Positions 52,051 through 63,116 of a DNA stretch of 64,000 nt are shown here, in pieces (position 1 is the stretch's first letter; every line of letters starts with the position of its first letter). The translations under genes and the position numbers were made by a program. The notes beneath the pieces were generated by a model. The model saw only the letters and a program-made list of their open reading frames with translations. It was not told the DNA's origin and searched no databases. The DNA is taken from NCBI GenBank assembly GCA_016708765.1, contig JADJFD010000005.1:62001-126000 (forward strand). The letters run 5' to 3'. This DNA is from Chitinophagaceae bacterium. Lineage in GTDB: Bacteria; Bacteroidota; Bacteroidia; Chitinophagales; Chitinophagaceae.

Positions 52051-52914
52051 ATGAAAAGGATATTTACCCTATGCGTAGCACTATGCACTTTGATACCAGT
52101 TTTTTCTCAAACCGACACTACTGGCACACAAAATACACCTCCTGCTGATGACACCATTCGTATTGGTGGCATGATTATCATCCGTAAAAAAGGTGGTAAA
52201 GATGATGGTGAGAATAATAAAGAACTGAAGATTTCAAAACGTAGCAGTACCAAGCAGTCGAATCTAAAAACAAACTGGTGGATTTTTGATATTGGATTTT
52301 CCAATTTTAATGACAATACGAATTATGCCAGTGCTGCGGCACAAGCCTATGCTCCGGGTAGTAATGAAACCTGGCTTGATCTGAAAGATGGCAAATCAAG
52401 AAATGTGAACGTTTGGATTTTTATGCAAAAACTAAATGTGGCAAAGCATGTTGTAAATCTCAAATACGGCTTGGGTCTTGAATTAAACAATTATCATTTT
52501 AAAAGACCAATCCGTTTCGACGACAATCCTCCGGCAATACCAAATGCGCCAATATTAATGCTTGATGGAACAGTTGGAAGAACTTATAGTAAGAATAAAC
52601 TGGCTGCTGATTACCTGACGGTGCCAATGATGCTTAACTTCAATTTTACACCAAAGCGTAAAAATGGTTTTGGCCTGAGTGCCGGTGTAAGTGTGGGTTA
52701 TTTATATAGTGCCCGCAACAAAACCATTACATCTGACGAAAAGAAACAAAAAGCAAAAGATGATTTCGATCTGGAGAAATGGAAACTTTCTTATATAGCA
52801 GAATTATCGCTAGGTCCGGTTCGCTTCTACGGCTCTTATGCATTTAAGAATATGTTTGAAAGAGGATTGGATGTTACGCCGTATAACTTCGGTTTCAGGC
52901 TTAGCCGTTTTTAA
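52051..52914 (+). CDS. Outer-membrane beta-barrel protein
   Basis: A 287-residue exported protein. The signal peptide (MKRIFTLCVALCTLIPVFSQ) is followed by a short linker with Thr/Gly and Lys, then strand-rich sequence (YGLGLELNNYHF, VPMMLNFNFTPKR, LSAGVSVGYLYSA) ending FGFRLSRF with a terminal Phe. It resembles the small PorT/OmpA-like 8-10-stranded barrels. Last gene of the second ECF operon; a hairpin terminator follows. Ligand or role unknown. Confidence 0.7.
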   Translation: MKRIFTLCVALCTLIPVFSQTDTTGTQNTPPADDTIRIGGMIIIRKKGGKDDGENNKELKISKRSSTKQSNLKTNWWIFDIGFSNFNDNTNYASAAAQAYAPGSNETWLDLKDGKSRNVNVWIFMQKLNVAKHVVNLKYGLGLELNNYHFKRPIRFDDNPPAIPNAPILMLDGTVGRTYSKNKLAADYLTVPMMLNFNFTPKRKNGFGLSAGVSVGYLYSARNKTITSDEKKQKAKDDFDLEKWKLSYIAELSLGPVRFYGSYAFKNMFERGLDVTPYNFGFRLSRF

Positions 52915-52935
52915 ACTAAAAATAAATTACTTGCA

Positions 52936-52966
52936 AACCGGATTCATATATGAATTCGGTTTTTTA
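52936..52966 (+). terminator. Terminator of the second ECF sigma operon
   Basis: Hairpin AACCGGATTCAT / ATGAATTCGGTT with one G-T pair, then TTTTTT. The gap to 53188 has no other feature. Confidence 0.7.
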
Positions 52967-53188
52967 TTGATTGAAAACAAGCTGAAGGAGTTTTCCGCCG
53001 TATCTTTTCTAAACGTCAAGTTAAAACATGTTGTATGTTTGAAAAGCTTTATCCACAACATAAAATAAATGATTGTGGCACTGCGTTTGAGCTATTGGAT
53101 CGTCACAGATTTATAGCCATGAAAAGAATGCAATCACCCACCTGAGTTTGCAAACTCTACTGGCCTTACTGAAAACTTTTTATCGTAA

Positions 53189-53752
53189 ATGAAAAACATT
53201 TTCATTCTCTTTTCTTTATTCTTGGGGAGCAGTCTTCTAGCAACAAATGCTGATTATGCCATCCGCTCAAAAGTAAACAAGCGGTTTAGCTGGAACAATG
53301 CAGGCCCGGTGGGAAAGGTCTCCATTGTTGTTGACAAATCCGATTATGAATTAAATATTTATGATGATATAGGCTGGTATGCCACTTACCCTGTTGTATT
53401 TGGTAATAACAGTCTTGATGATAAAAAAATGCAGGGTGATAAAAATACTCCTGAGGGAACATTCTACATCACTGCGAAAAGAGTACATGATAAATGGTGT
53501 CGCTTTCTCACTTTAGATTATCCCAATGAGGAAAGCCGTGCAAAATTTAATCAACGCAAACAAAGAGGCGAAATACCATCCAATGCAAGTATTGGTGGCA
53601 GCATTGGTATTCACGGTACATGGCCGCATGATGATTATATGGTAGACCGTTATAAAAACTGGACGGAAGGCTGTGTTTCTATGAAAAATGAAGAAGTAAT
53701 AGAGATCTATGCTTTTACAGGGGCTGGTACTAAAGTTACCATAAAAAAATAG
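53189..53752 (+). CDS. L,D-transpeptidase (YkuD family)
   Basis: A 187-residue exported enzyme that forms or exchanges 3-3 crosslinks in peptidoglycan, or links lipoproteins to it. The signal peptide ends SSLLATNA. The active site is IGIHGTWP (His142) and NWTEGCVSMKN (Cys162), and GDKNTPEGTFYIT is the typical earlier segment. Convergent with the hydrolase gene, 5 bp apart. Confidence 0.88.
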   Translation: MKNIFILFSLFLGSSLLATNADYAIRSKVNKRFSWNNAGPVGKVSIVVDKSDYELNIYDDIGWYATYPVVFGNNSLDDKKMQGDKNTPEGTFYITAKRVHDKWCRFLTLDYPNEESRAKFNQRKQRGEIPSNASIGGSIGIHGTWPHDDYMVDRYKNWTEGCVSMKNEEVIEIYAFTGAGTKVTIKK

Positions 53753-53757
53753 TTAGC

Positions 53758-54744
53758 TTATTTATTATTAGCAAGAAAACCTTCTACTTCATTCCTCCAT
53801 TTAATTGGGTCATTCTGCAAGAACGATTCATGATCAGCATTCTCATATATAACCAACTTTTTATTTTTTGATGCAATTGCATTAAATACTTTATCTGTCT
53901 CATACTTTAAAACAGTATTGTCTCTTGCTCCACATTGCATCAATACTGGGCAATTAGTTTTTGCAGCGTATTTATCTGTTTTAAATTTGAATGAATTGTA
54001 ACCTCTTTCTATTCCCGTCCAGCAAGTAACCAAGAATGCAAATGGTTTTTCAGGAAAACCACTGAAACCATTTGATCTTACTCTTGCCCTTAGATGAGAT
54101 TGCATGGAAGCAAAGGGCATTTCCAAAATTACTCCAGCAGGTTTAATATCATAATCAGCAATTGCTTTTGCAATAGCCACTGCGCCCATGGAAGTGCCCC
54201 AAAGAAAAATATGTTGGTCACCATTTTTTACTGCATAATCATATGCCAGCTTTACTTCTTCTGATTCGCTGAACCCGATAGTTGTTTTATTGCCTTCACT
54301 GTTACCATGTGATCGGAAATCAACCATCATAACATTGTAGCCTTGATAACGGAATTCATACGCTTCTGAAAGCTTAGCTGCTTTATTTTGTGAAAGTCCA
54401 TGAAATAGAATAACTGTACCTGTCGCTACAGAATCCGCTTTTCCATACCATGCTTCTATTTTAGTTCCATTTTTTGTAGTGAGATTGATAGTTTCGAAAG
54501 GGAAGCTTGGCTTTTCGTAAATGGCCGATTTAGGAAACTTTGGGCCGGTAAACAATCGCCATGTTTTTTGAAACACATTTTCTTTTGAGAAATCGGTAGC
54601 AACAGATCGATCATTATAAAAATGAGAATATTTGTGAGCATACAAAGCTGCACTGATATTGATAAGAATAAACTGCACCAACAATACCCAGCCTAACCAT
54701 CGAAGTGAGGAACGTAGTTTTTGTTTGAAATTTTGTTTATTCAT
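53758..54744 (-). CDS. Alpha/beta hydrolase, membrane-anchored
   Basis: A 328-residue serine hydrolase. An N-terminal membrane helix (LRWLGWVLLVQFILINISAA) may anchor it in the inner membrane with the catalytic part outside. Motifs: FHGLSQNKAAK (oxyanion loop), GTSMGA with nucleophile Ser185, an Asp in CGARDNTV and the His in NADHESFL. Similar proteins are annotated as alpha/beta hydrolases of unknown substrate; possibly acyl or peptide ester hydrolysis. Confidence 0.78.
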   Translation of the reverse strand: MNKQNFKQKLRSSLRWLGWVLLVQFILINISAALYAHKYSHFYNDRSVATDFSKENVFQKTWRLFTGPKFPKSAIYEKPSFPFETINLTTKNGTKIEAWYGKADSVATGTVILFHGLSQNKAAKLSEAYEFRYQGYNVMMVDFRSHGNSEGNKTTIGFSESEEVKLAYDYAVKNGDQHIFLWGTSMGAVAIAKAIADYDIKPAGVILEMPFASMQSHLRARVRSNGFSGFPEKPFAFLVTCWTGIERGYNSFKFKTDKYAAKTNCPVLMQCGARDNTVLKYETDKVFNAIASKNKKLVIYENADHESFLQNDPIKWRNEVEGFLANNK

Positions 54745-54907
54745 AAGATATTATACCGGGCAAACAATCATATATCAGCCAAAAGTAATTTGTAAAACGG
54801 ATTAATCATACTTTTTTTCAAATTGTTTATCGAAAGCAGGATGATGGTATAATTTTTGGGAGTTAATCTACGTAACAGTAACACAAAAATATTTAGAAGA
54901 ACCGTTT

Positions 54908-54931
54908 AAAGCAGCCCATCCGTGCTGCTTT
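54908..54931. terminator. Hairpin downstream of the C1 peptidase gene
   Basis: Stem AAAGCAGC / GCTGCTTT around CCATCCGT. The plus strand has TATTTTT after it, and the minus strand has a weak T tract. The gap 54745-54935 also holds the promoter region of the hydrolase. Confidence 0.45.
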
Positions 54932-54935
54932 ATTT

Positions 54936-56021
54936 TTACAGGCTCATTTTTTTACGAATAGGTAATGGTATTGCATTCTTATTGACGATAATTGCCACAG
55001 TTCTTATTTTAAAATAATCTTCCCTCATAAACATATAGCCGCCAAGTTTATTTGTATTATTCCCCCAGGAGTTTTTTACATAGTACCATTTTGTACCATA
55101 CTTATCGTTCGCAGATCCAACAATATGCATCATATGATCTAACAAGGTGCTCTCATTCTTAAACGCCTCTTGCCTGTATTGTTGATAATCAGTAATTGGA
55201 TCCGGCATCCAGGCCAATCCTTCATTAAAATTAAAATTGACATCGTCTGCATCGCCGTCCCATTCTACCGTGTATCCGTTTTTCAAAGCATTATCTGTAA
55301 TGGCTGAAAAATCATCCATGGTTACATTATAATAAGCATCGCCAGTCCAGTTATATTTATCTTCTAAAATAAATTTTGTGTAAAATGGATGATGAGTGTA
55401 AGAAGTAATTTCTACATAATCATCGGGGTTAATCTCTAAAATCTCTTCGAGGTATATTTTTGGAGTGATTGTTTTCCCGTTGTACTTGAACAGTGTGGGT
55501 ACAATCCCTAAATAATAGTCAAGCACACTATCCACAAACTTATTTTGTTTTTCATTTAATTTTGTAACACCATCATAGACCATCTTCTTTACAAAATGAC
55601 TGATTACAGTATCGAGATTTCCATGGTCATGCGGTAAGCCAGGCTTTGTTTTACCAGTGTAAACGTTTTCTGGGACCATCCCGTAATTCTTCATTACCCA
55701 CACCACATCATGAAACTGGCCGCCGGGAGTAAAGAAGTTTGTACCTTTTAATTGAAGATGCCTTGCTATCTTTCTCTTCATTGAATATCGAGCCACAAAC
55801 ATTTCGCTTAAGTCTACGTTCCCTTTTCCTTTTTTAATTAACTCACTTTCAAAGAATGAATTGCTGGCAAAACTCCAACAGGTAGCAGACATATACTGGT
55901 CTTTAACAGGAGTACAGCCTACAAGCTGAGGTATATCAAGTCCTATTTCTTCGATAATCGTTTTTTGCGCATTGCAAAAAATACTGAGAAAAGTAAAAAC
56001 AATAGCTGCTAAATATTTCAT
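54936..56021 (-). CDS. Secreted papain-like cysteine peptidase (C1B, bleomycin hydrolase-like)
   Basis: A 361-residue exported peptidase. The signal peptide ends FLSIFCNAQ. The catalytic residues are Gln42 and Cys48 in KDQYMSATCWSFAS, the His in LLDHMMHIVG and the Asn in YVKNSWGN. This is the PepC/bleomycin hydrolase (C1B) pattern. Members with a signal peptide are unusual, since classical C1B enzymes are cytoplasmic. It probably acts as a periplasmic or secreted aminopeptidase. Confidence 0.85.
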   Translation of the reverse strand: MKYLAAIVFTFLSIFCNAQKTIIEEIGLDIPQLVGCTPVKDQYMSATCWSFASNSFFESELIKKGKGNVDLSEMFVARYSMKRKIARHLQLKGTNFFTPGGQFHDVVWVMKNYGMVPENVYTGKTKPGLPHDHGNLDTVISHFVKKMVYDGVTKLNEKQNKFVDSVLDYYLGIVPTLFKYNGKTITPKIYLEEILEINPDDYVEITSYTHHPFYTKFILEDKYNWTGDAYYNVTMDDFSAITDNALKNGYTVEWDGDADDVNFNFNEGLAWMPDPITDYQQYRQEAFKNESTLLDHMMHIVGSANDKYGTKWYYVKNSWGNNTNKLGGYMFMREDYFKIRTVAIIVNKNAIPLPIRKKMSL

Positions 56022-56080
56022 CCTGAAAATTAATCCTGACTATTCATTAAAAATATACCCATCTAACGGTATTATTTAAA

Positions 56081-58018
<1,938 letters not shown>

Positions 58019-58153
58019 ATTGATTCTATTATTCCTTAAAAGTACGAAACAGTACTATTAGGTTTATATACAATTATAGTTATTGGTCATTTTCTTTATA
58101 AAATCTTTATATCAATTACCCATTACTTTACAAAATCCATATAATATATATTT

Positions 58154-58161
58154 TACTTTTG
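58154..58161 (+). promoter_or_regulatory. -7 promoter box for the kinase gene
   Basis: TACTTTTG, an exact TAnnTTTG match, 19 bp before the ATG at 58181. Confidence 0.55.
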
Positions 58162-58180
58162 TATTCTGATATTAATCGAA

Positions 58181-59314
58181 ATGGCCACATTACAATTTAA
58201 AAAGATAAATTCCTCAAAACAGTTTTTTTTTAGTTTGATATTGATAGTATTTGTGTCAGGCTCCTGTTTTGTCTTTAGCCGCTATATTGATTATAAAATC
58301 GTAGCCTTCATACTTCTATTAACCGTATCGCTACTTGCTGTTTTATTTGATATTGTACCTGTATTGCTGAGTTCAATATTAAGTGCTGTAATATGGAACT
58401 TTTTTTTCATTGAGCCCAAATTCACCTTTCGTATTGGCAATCTTGAAGATGGTATTCTTTTCAGCATGTATTTTATTGTGGCAATCATAAATGCTGTATT
58501 AACCTATAAAATACGACAGGTTGAAAAAAAAGCAAGAGAAAAAGAAGAAAAGGCAAAAACAATAACTCTTTACAATACTTTATTCAATACGCTGTCACAT
58601 GAATTAAAAACACCCATTGCTGCAATTATTGGTGCTACGGATAATTTAAAAGAGAATAAACAGTACCTTTCTGATGAAAACATAGAGCAATTAGTGACAG
58701 AAATTTCACTGGCTTCTCTCCGTTTAAACCAACAGGTAGGAAACCTTTTGAATATGTCGAGGCTCGAATCAGGAAATATGCAACCGAAGAAAGACTGGTG
58801 CGATATCAGTGAACTAATTTATTCGGTTATCAATCGATTGCAGGAAAATCTGGAAAAACATCCGGTTCATGTTTCGATAGAGAAAAACATACCCTTATAT
58901 AAGATAGACTATGTATTGCTGGAGCAGGCATTATACAATCTTGTTTATAATGCTTCTGTTTATACTCCCGATTATTCAGAAATTTTCATCACTGCAAAAA
59001 ACAACAGCAATAAAATATACGAACTTAATCCCCTAGTTAAAGAGCATAGCGATCTTGTTGCTGAAATAAATTCAATGATACTGGTTGTTGAAGACAAGCA
59101 GGCTTTCCTGAAAATGAAATTGGAAGAGTCTTCGATCGGTTTTACAGGCTACAAAATAGCAGAACCGGCGGTACTGGTCTCGGATTATCAATTGTAAAAG
59201 GATTTGTAAAGCTCATGAAGGAACAGTGATACTAGAAAATGTGCCACATGGTCCAGATTCACAATTGATATACCTGCAGAGGTTTCATTTATAAATAATT
59301 TAAAAAATGAGTAG
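58181..59314 (+). pseudogene. KdpD-like sensor histidine kinase with three frame breaks
   Basis: A membrane kinase with four N-terminal helices (DUF4118-type, about 15-110), a HisKA domain (LSHELKTP, His140) and an HATPase domain. It lacks the N-terminal KdpD/Usp part of classic KdpD. The frame is intact to about residue 305 and then breaks three times: near 59095-59102 (the DxGPG box), at the A run 59208-59210 and at 59249-59253 (GG box). Between and after the breaks the sequence is conserved (PENEIGRVFDRFYRLQNSRT, TGLGLSIVKGF), ending at 59314 within the next gene. It would phosphorylate the adjacent response regulator in potassium control. Confidence 0.72.
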
Positions 59315-59998
59315 AGAAGATCTCATATTGATAATTGATGACGAGGTGCAGATAAGACGGCTACTCGAGATTACGCTACAGAGTAATGGCTTTAATATCT
59401 GTGAAGCGCATAGCGGAAGAGAAGGTATCAACCTGGCTGCTAGTCATCAACCGGAATTAATTATCCTTGATATTGGTTTGCCAGATATTTCAGGTCATGA
59501 AGTATTGAAAAAATTAAGAGAATGGTACACCAATCCGATTATTATTCTCTCCGTACAAAGCAATGAGGAAGATATTGTAAAGCATTGGACAGTGGTGCTA
59601 ACGATTATCTGGTAAAACCATTTCGCACCGGGGAACTATTAGCGAGGATTCGTTCTGCACTTCGCAGCAACAATAGCAGTGAAGATGCAAAAGCAGTTTT
59701 TTCAATCGCTGAAATAGAGATTGACCTTGTTGCCCGAACGGTTAAAAAGAAAAATGAATTAATAAAACTTACTGTCACCGAATATAAACTTGCAGCTCTT
59801 TTTGCACAACATGCAGGAAAAGTTCTTACACATCAATACCTGCTGCGTGAAGTATGGGGCCCAGGATATATTAATCGGTCGCAATACTTACGGGTATTTA
59901 TAGCTCAACTAAGAAAAAAAATTGAAGACGACCCTAACCGCCCTGTTTATATAGTAACAGAGTCTGGCGTAGGCTATCGTTTTACATCACAAGATTAA
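59307..59998 (+). pseudogene. KdpE-like response regulator with one frame break
   Basis: An OmpR/PhoB-type regulator of about 230 residues when repaired. The receiver has LILIIDDEVQI and the phosphoacceptor in LIILDIGLPD (Asp55). The frame breaks at the A run 59579-59581; restoring one A gives VKALDSGANDYLVKPFRTGE, the normal receiver end. The C-terminal winged helix follows (ISRTVKKKNELIKL-like LVARTVKKKNEL, then LTHQYLLREVWGPGY and VYIVTESGVGYRF). It overlaps the kinase gene end by 8 bp and lies upstream of kup. Confidence 0.78.
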
Positions 59999-60021
59999 GC
60001 ACAGACCATAAAATCATAATC

Positions 60022-61963
60022 ATGAAATCGAATAACATTCATTCGAACAGGATAACTATTGCCTCTTTGTTAGTAGCACTTGGCATTATTTACGGAGATA
60101 TCGGCACCAGTCCTCTTTATGTTTTAAAAGCAATAGTTGGAACAAAAGTTATAGACGAAACATTAGTATTAGGTGGTGTATCCTGTATCTTCTGGACATT
60201 GGTTTTTCAAACTTCCGTAAAATATATCTGGCTTACATTAAAAGCAGACAATGATGGTGAAGGGGGTATTTTTTCTTTATATGCCTTGGTGAGGCGTTAT
60301 GGCAAAAAATTAATTATTCCTGCTATTTTAGGTGCAACAACGTTATTGGCGGATGGCATTATCACCCCACCTATTTCTGTTGCTTCTGCCGTAGAAGGAT
60401 TCGAAACTCTAATTCCTGGGCTTCCTACCGTACCAATTGTGATTGTAATTCTTTCTTTATTATTTTTCTTTCAACGTTTCGGAACACAGAAAGTGGGTAT
60501 TGCTTTCGGACCAGCGATGATTATTTGGTTTACCATGCTATTCGTTCTCGGCATCAGTCAGATCATGCATTATCCTGAAATTTTCAAAGCACTGAATCCT
60601 GTATATGGTTATCGTTTATTGGCGGAATACCCGCATGGCTTTTGGTTGCTTGGCGCAGTCTTTTATGTACTACCGGTGCTGAAGCACTTTATTCCGACTT
60701 AGGCCATTGCGGAAGAAAAATATTCGCATCACCTGGGCTTTTGTAAAAATTTGCCTTTTGGTAAATTATATGGGGCAAGCAGCATGGATCATGCACCAGG
60801 GACAGCCCTTTCTGGATGGTCGTAATCCTTTTTTTGAAATAATGCCCCATTGGTTTTTAGTTCCCGGCATTATAATCGCCACCTGTGCTACCATCATTGC
60901 ATCGCAGGCATTGATCAGCGGATCGTACACTTTGATCAGTGAGGCCATCAATTTAAATTTTTGGCCAAGGGTGAAAGTAAAGCAACCCTCCAACCTTAAA
61001 GGACAGATATACATCCCCAGTGTAAATACAATTTTATGGGTGGGCTGTGTACTAATGATACTTTATTTCCAAAATTCATCACACATGGAAGCAGCCTACG
61101 GCTTTTCCATTACTATCACAATGTTGATGACAACTATTTTGCTAAGCTATTTTATGCGATATAAACTCAAATGGAATAAATGGGTTGTAATTGGGTTGCT
61201 GATATTTTTTATAACTATTGAATCAGCTTTCTTTATTGCCAATGTAGCCAAAATAAAAGAACGTTGGATGTTCCTTTTCTTTGAACTATTTATTTTTCTT
61301 ACCATGTATGTATGGCACTATGCAAGACAAATTAACAATCGGCTTGTAAAATTCACTGATATTGGGAAATACGTACCCCGACTGAAAGAATTGAGTGAGG
61401 ATGATGGTATTCCGAAATTTTCAACTCACCTTATTTATCTTACAAAAGCAAACAGCCGACAACAGGTGGAAGAAAAAATAATGAAGTCAATTTTCTCCAA
61501 AAAACCTAAAAGGGCTGATGTATATTGGTTTCTGCACATTAACCGAACCGAAGACCCATTCACTCTTAGCTATGATGTTGCTGAGCTTTCCGATGATAAA
61601 GTAATTAAAGTAACAATTAATGTGGGTTTCCGGATACAACCTAAAACAGAGATATATTTTAAAAAAATCGTTCAGCAGTTGGTACAGAAAAAAGAACTGA
61701 ACCTTCACATGAGGCCCGATGGCTCAACAAAATATAATCCGGAACCTGATTTCAAATTTATAGTGCTTGAAAAATTTATTTCTGTAGAAAATGAATTTAC
61801 TCTTCGTGACGGCGTTTTACTCAACAGCTATTTCGTATTGAAAAATTTAGGACAAAGCGATGAAAAGGCTTTTGGACTTGATAAAAGTGATGTGGTAGTA
61901 GAAGAGGTTCCACTTGTATATCAACCAATGCAACAATTTGAACTTGTAAGAAACAACTCCTGA
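60022..61963 (+). pseudogene. kup: Kup-family potassium transporter with two frame breaks
   Basis: A Kup/HAK/KT potassium:proton symporter of about 647 residues when repaired. The N-terminal half has the Kup signature GIIYGDIGTSPLYVLK and 12 helices are predicted overall. The frame breaks at the T run 60661-60664 and the A run 60716-60720; restoring both gives FLCTTGAEALYSDLGHCGRK, the conserved Kup segment. The second part starts from a TTG artefact. C-terminal soluble domain present (FTLSYDVAELSDD). It follows the KdpDE-like pair, which probably controls it, and precedes a porin gene by 2 bp. Confidence 0.85.
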
Positions 61964-61965
61964 AC

Positions 61966-63033
61966 ATGAAACACTTTAGTTTATTTTTTTTCCTGTTTGT
62001 TTATTTGAATACTCATGGACAGGACACAACTATCAACAAGAATGAAAGCCTGTTTAGATTTTCAGGCTATGTTGATTTGTATTATCAGTACGATTTTAAT
62101 ACGCCGGCAAATAACGAACGGCCATCATTTTTGTACAATTTTAAAAAGCATAACAAGGCATCAGTAAATCTTGCTTTGCTAAAAGTAGCATATCAGCAAA
62201 AAAAATGGGGAGCTAACTTCGCAGTGATGGCTGGTGATTATACCAAATATAATCTGGCTGCAGAGCCGGCTTTCTTCCGGCATATAAATGAAGCAAATAT
62301 TGGTTATACTTTTTCAAAAAAATTCTCCGTTAATGCAGGTATACTACCTTCTCATATTGGGATTGAATCGGCTATTGCAAAGGACAATTGGAATCTTAGC
62401 CGAAGTATATTAGCAGAAAATACTCCTTATTATGAAACAGGCATCAAATTCAATTACTTACCCAATGAAAAATGGACACTTTCCTTGCTTTTAATCAACG
62501 GTTGGCAGAATATTAAAGATTACAATTCATCAAAAGCAGTTGGCACACAAATACAGTTTAAACCTAATGACAAGTTATTAATCAACTCATCAACTTTTTT
62601 TGGAAACGAGAGGCCTGATAGTCAAAGACAAATGCGTTTATTCCATAATCTTTATTTGTCATATTCAATTCAACCTAAAATTAAGTTAGCCTTTCTCCTA
62701 GATGTTGGAGCAGAACAAAAAATAAATAAAGATGGCTATAATAACTGGATGGGGACAGCGATCTTAGTTCAATATCTTTCGTTGAAGAATCTGAATATAA
62801 CAGGCCGGTTAGAATTCTATGAGGATAAAAAAAACAGTATCGTTACTGGATATTCTTCCGGCAAATTGAGTCTGACAGGCTATTCTTTCAATTTTGATTA
62901 TTTTTTATCAAAAAATCTTTTGTTTCGTACCGAGGCTCGTTTGTTTAATTCTACAAACAACATTTTTGAAAACACAAATACTGCATCCTGTACTAACTTT
63001 TGTTTGTTAAGCTGCGTCGCTCTAATTTTCTAA
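61966..63033 (+). CDS. Outer-membrane porin (beta-barrel porin 2-like)
   Basis: A 355-residue exported beta-barrel. The signal peptide ends LNTHGQ. It has strands such as FRFSGYVDLYYQYDF and NLALLKVAYQQKKWG, and TNFCLLSCVALIF at the end, with a terminal Phe. Bacteroidota potassium-uptake clusters often carry a porin of this bbp2/DUF1597-like kind; it may let potassium or other cations across the outer membrane. It starts 2 bp after the kup stop, so it is co-translated with it. Confidence 0.78.
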   Translation: MKHFSLFFFLFVYLNTHGQDTTINKNESLFRFSGYVDLYYQYDFNTPANNERPSFLYNFKKHNKASVNLALLKVAYQQKKWGANFAVMAGDYTKYNLAAEPAFFRHINEANIGYTFSKKFSVNAGILPSHIGIESAIAKDNWNLSRSILAENTPYYETGIKFNYLPNEKWTLSLLLINGWQNIKDYNSSKAVGTQIQFKPNDKLLINSSTFFGNERPDSQRQMRLFHNLYLSYSIQPKIKLAFLLDVGAEQKINKDGYNNWMGTAILVQYLSLKNLNITGRLEFYEDKKNSIVTGYSSGKLSLTGYSFNFDYFLSKNLLFRTEARLFNSTNNIFENTNTASCTNFCLLSCVALIF

Positions 63034-63116
63034 TACTTCGCTTAGCTCCTTAAAATATCCTGCAACTATTCCTCAAATTTTTTTTTGCTTGTCTTACAAA
63101 TTCATATCTTACTTGC

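Noticed and set aside
58181..61963. Genuine decay of the potassium block into pseudogenes
   Set aside because: All breaks are one-base or few-base losses at runs, the catalytic and membrane motifs are otherwise conserved, and the gene overlaps are intact. Consensus error is preferred, though not proven.
62990..63033. Repeat insertion truncating the porin C-terminus
   Set aside because: The end TNFCLLSCVALIF has the spacing and terminal Phe of a normal barrel C-terminus, so it is read as intact.
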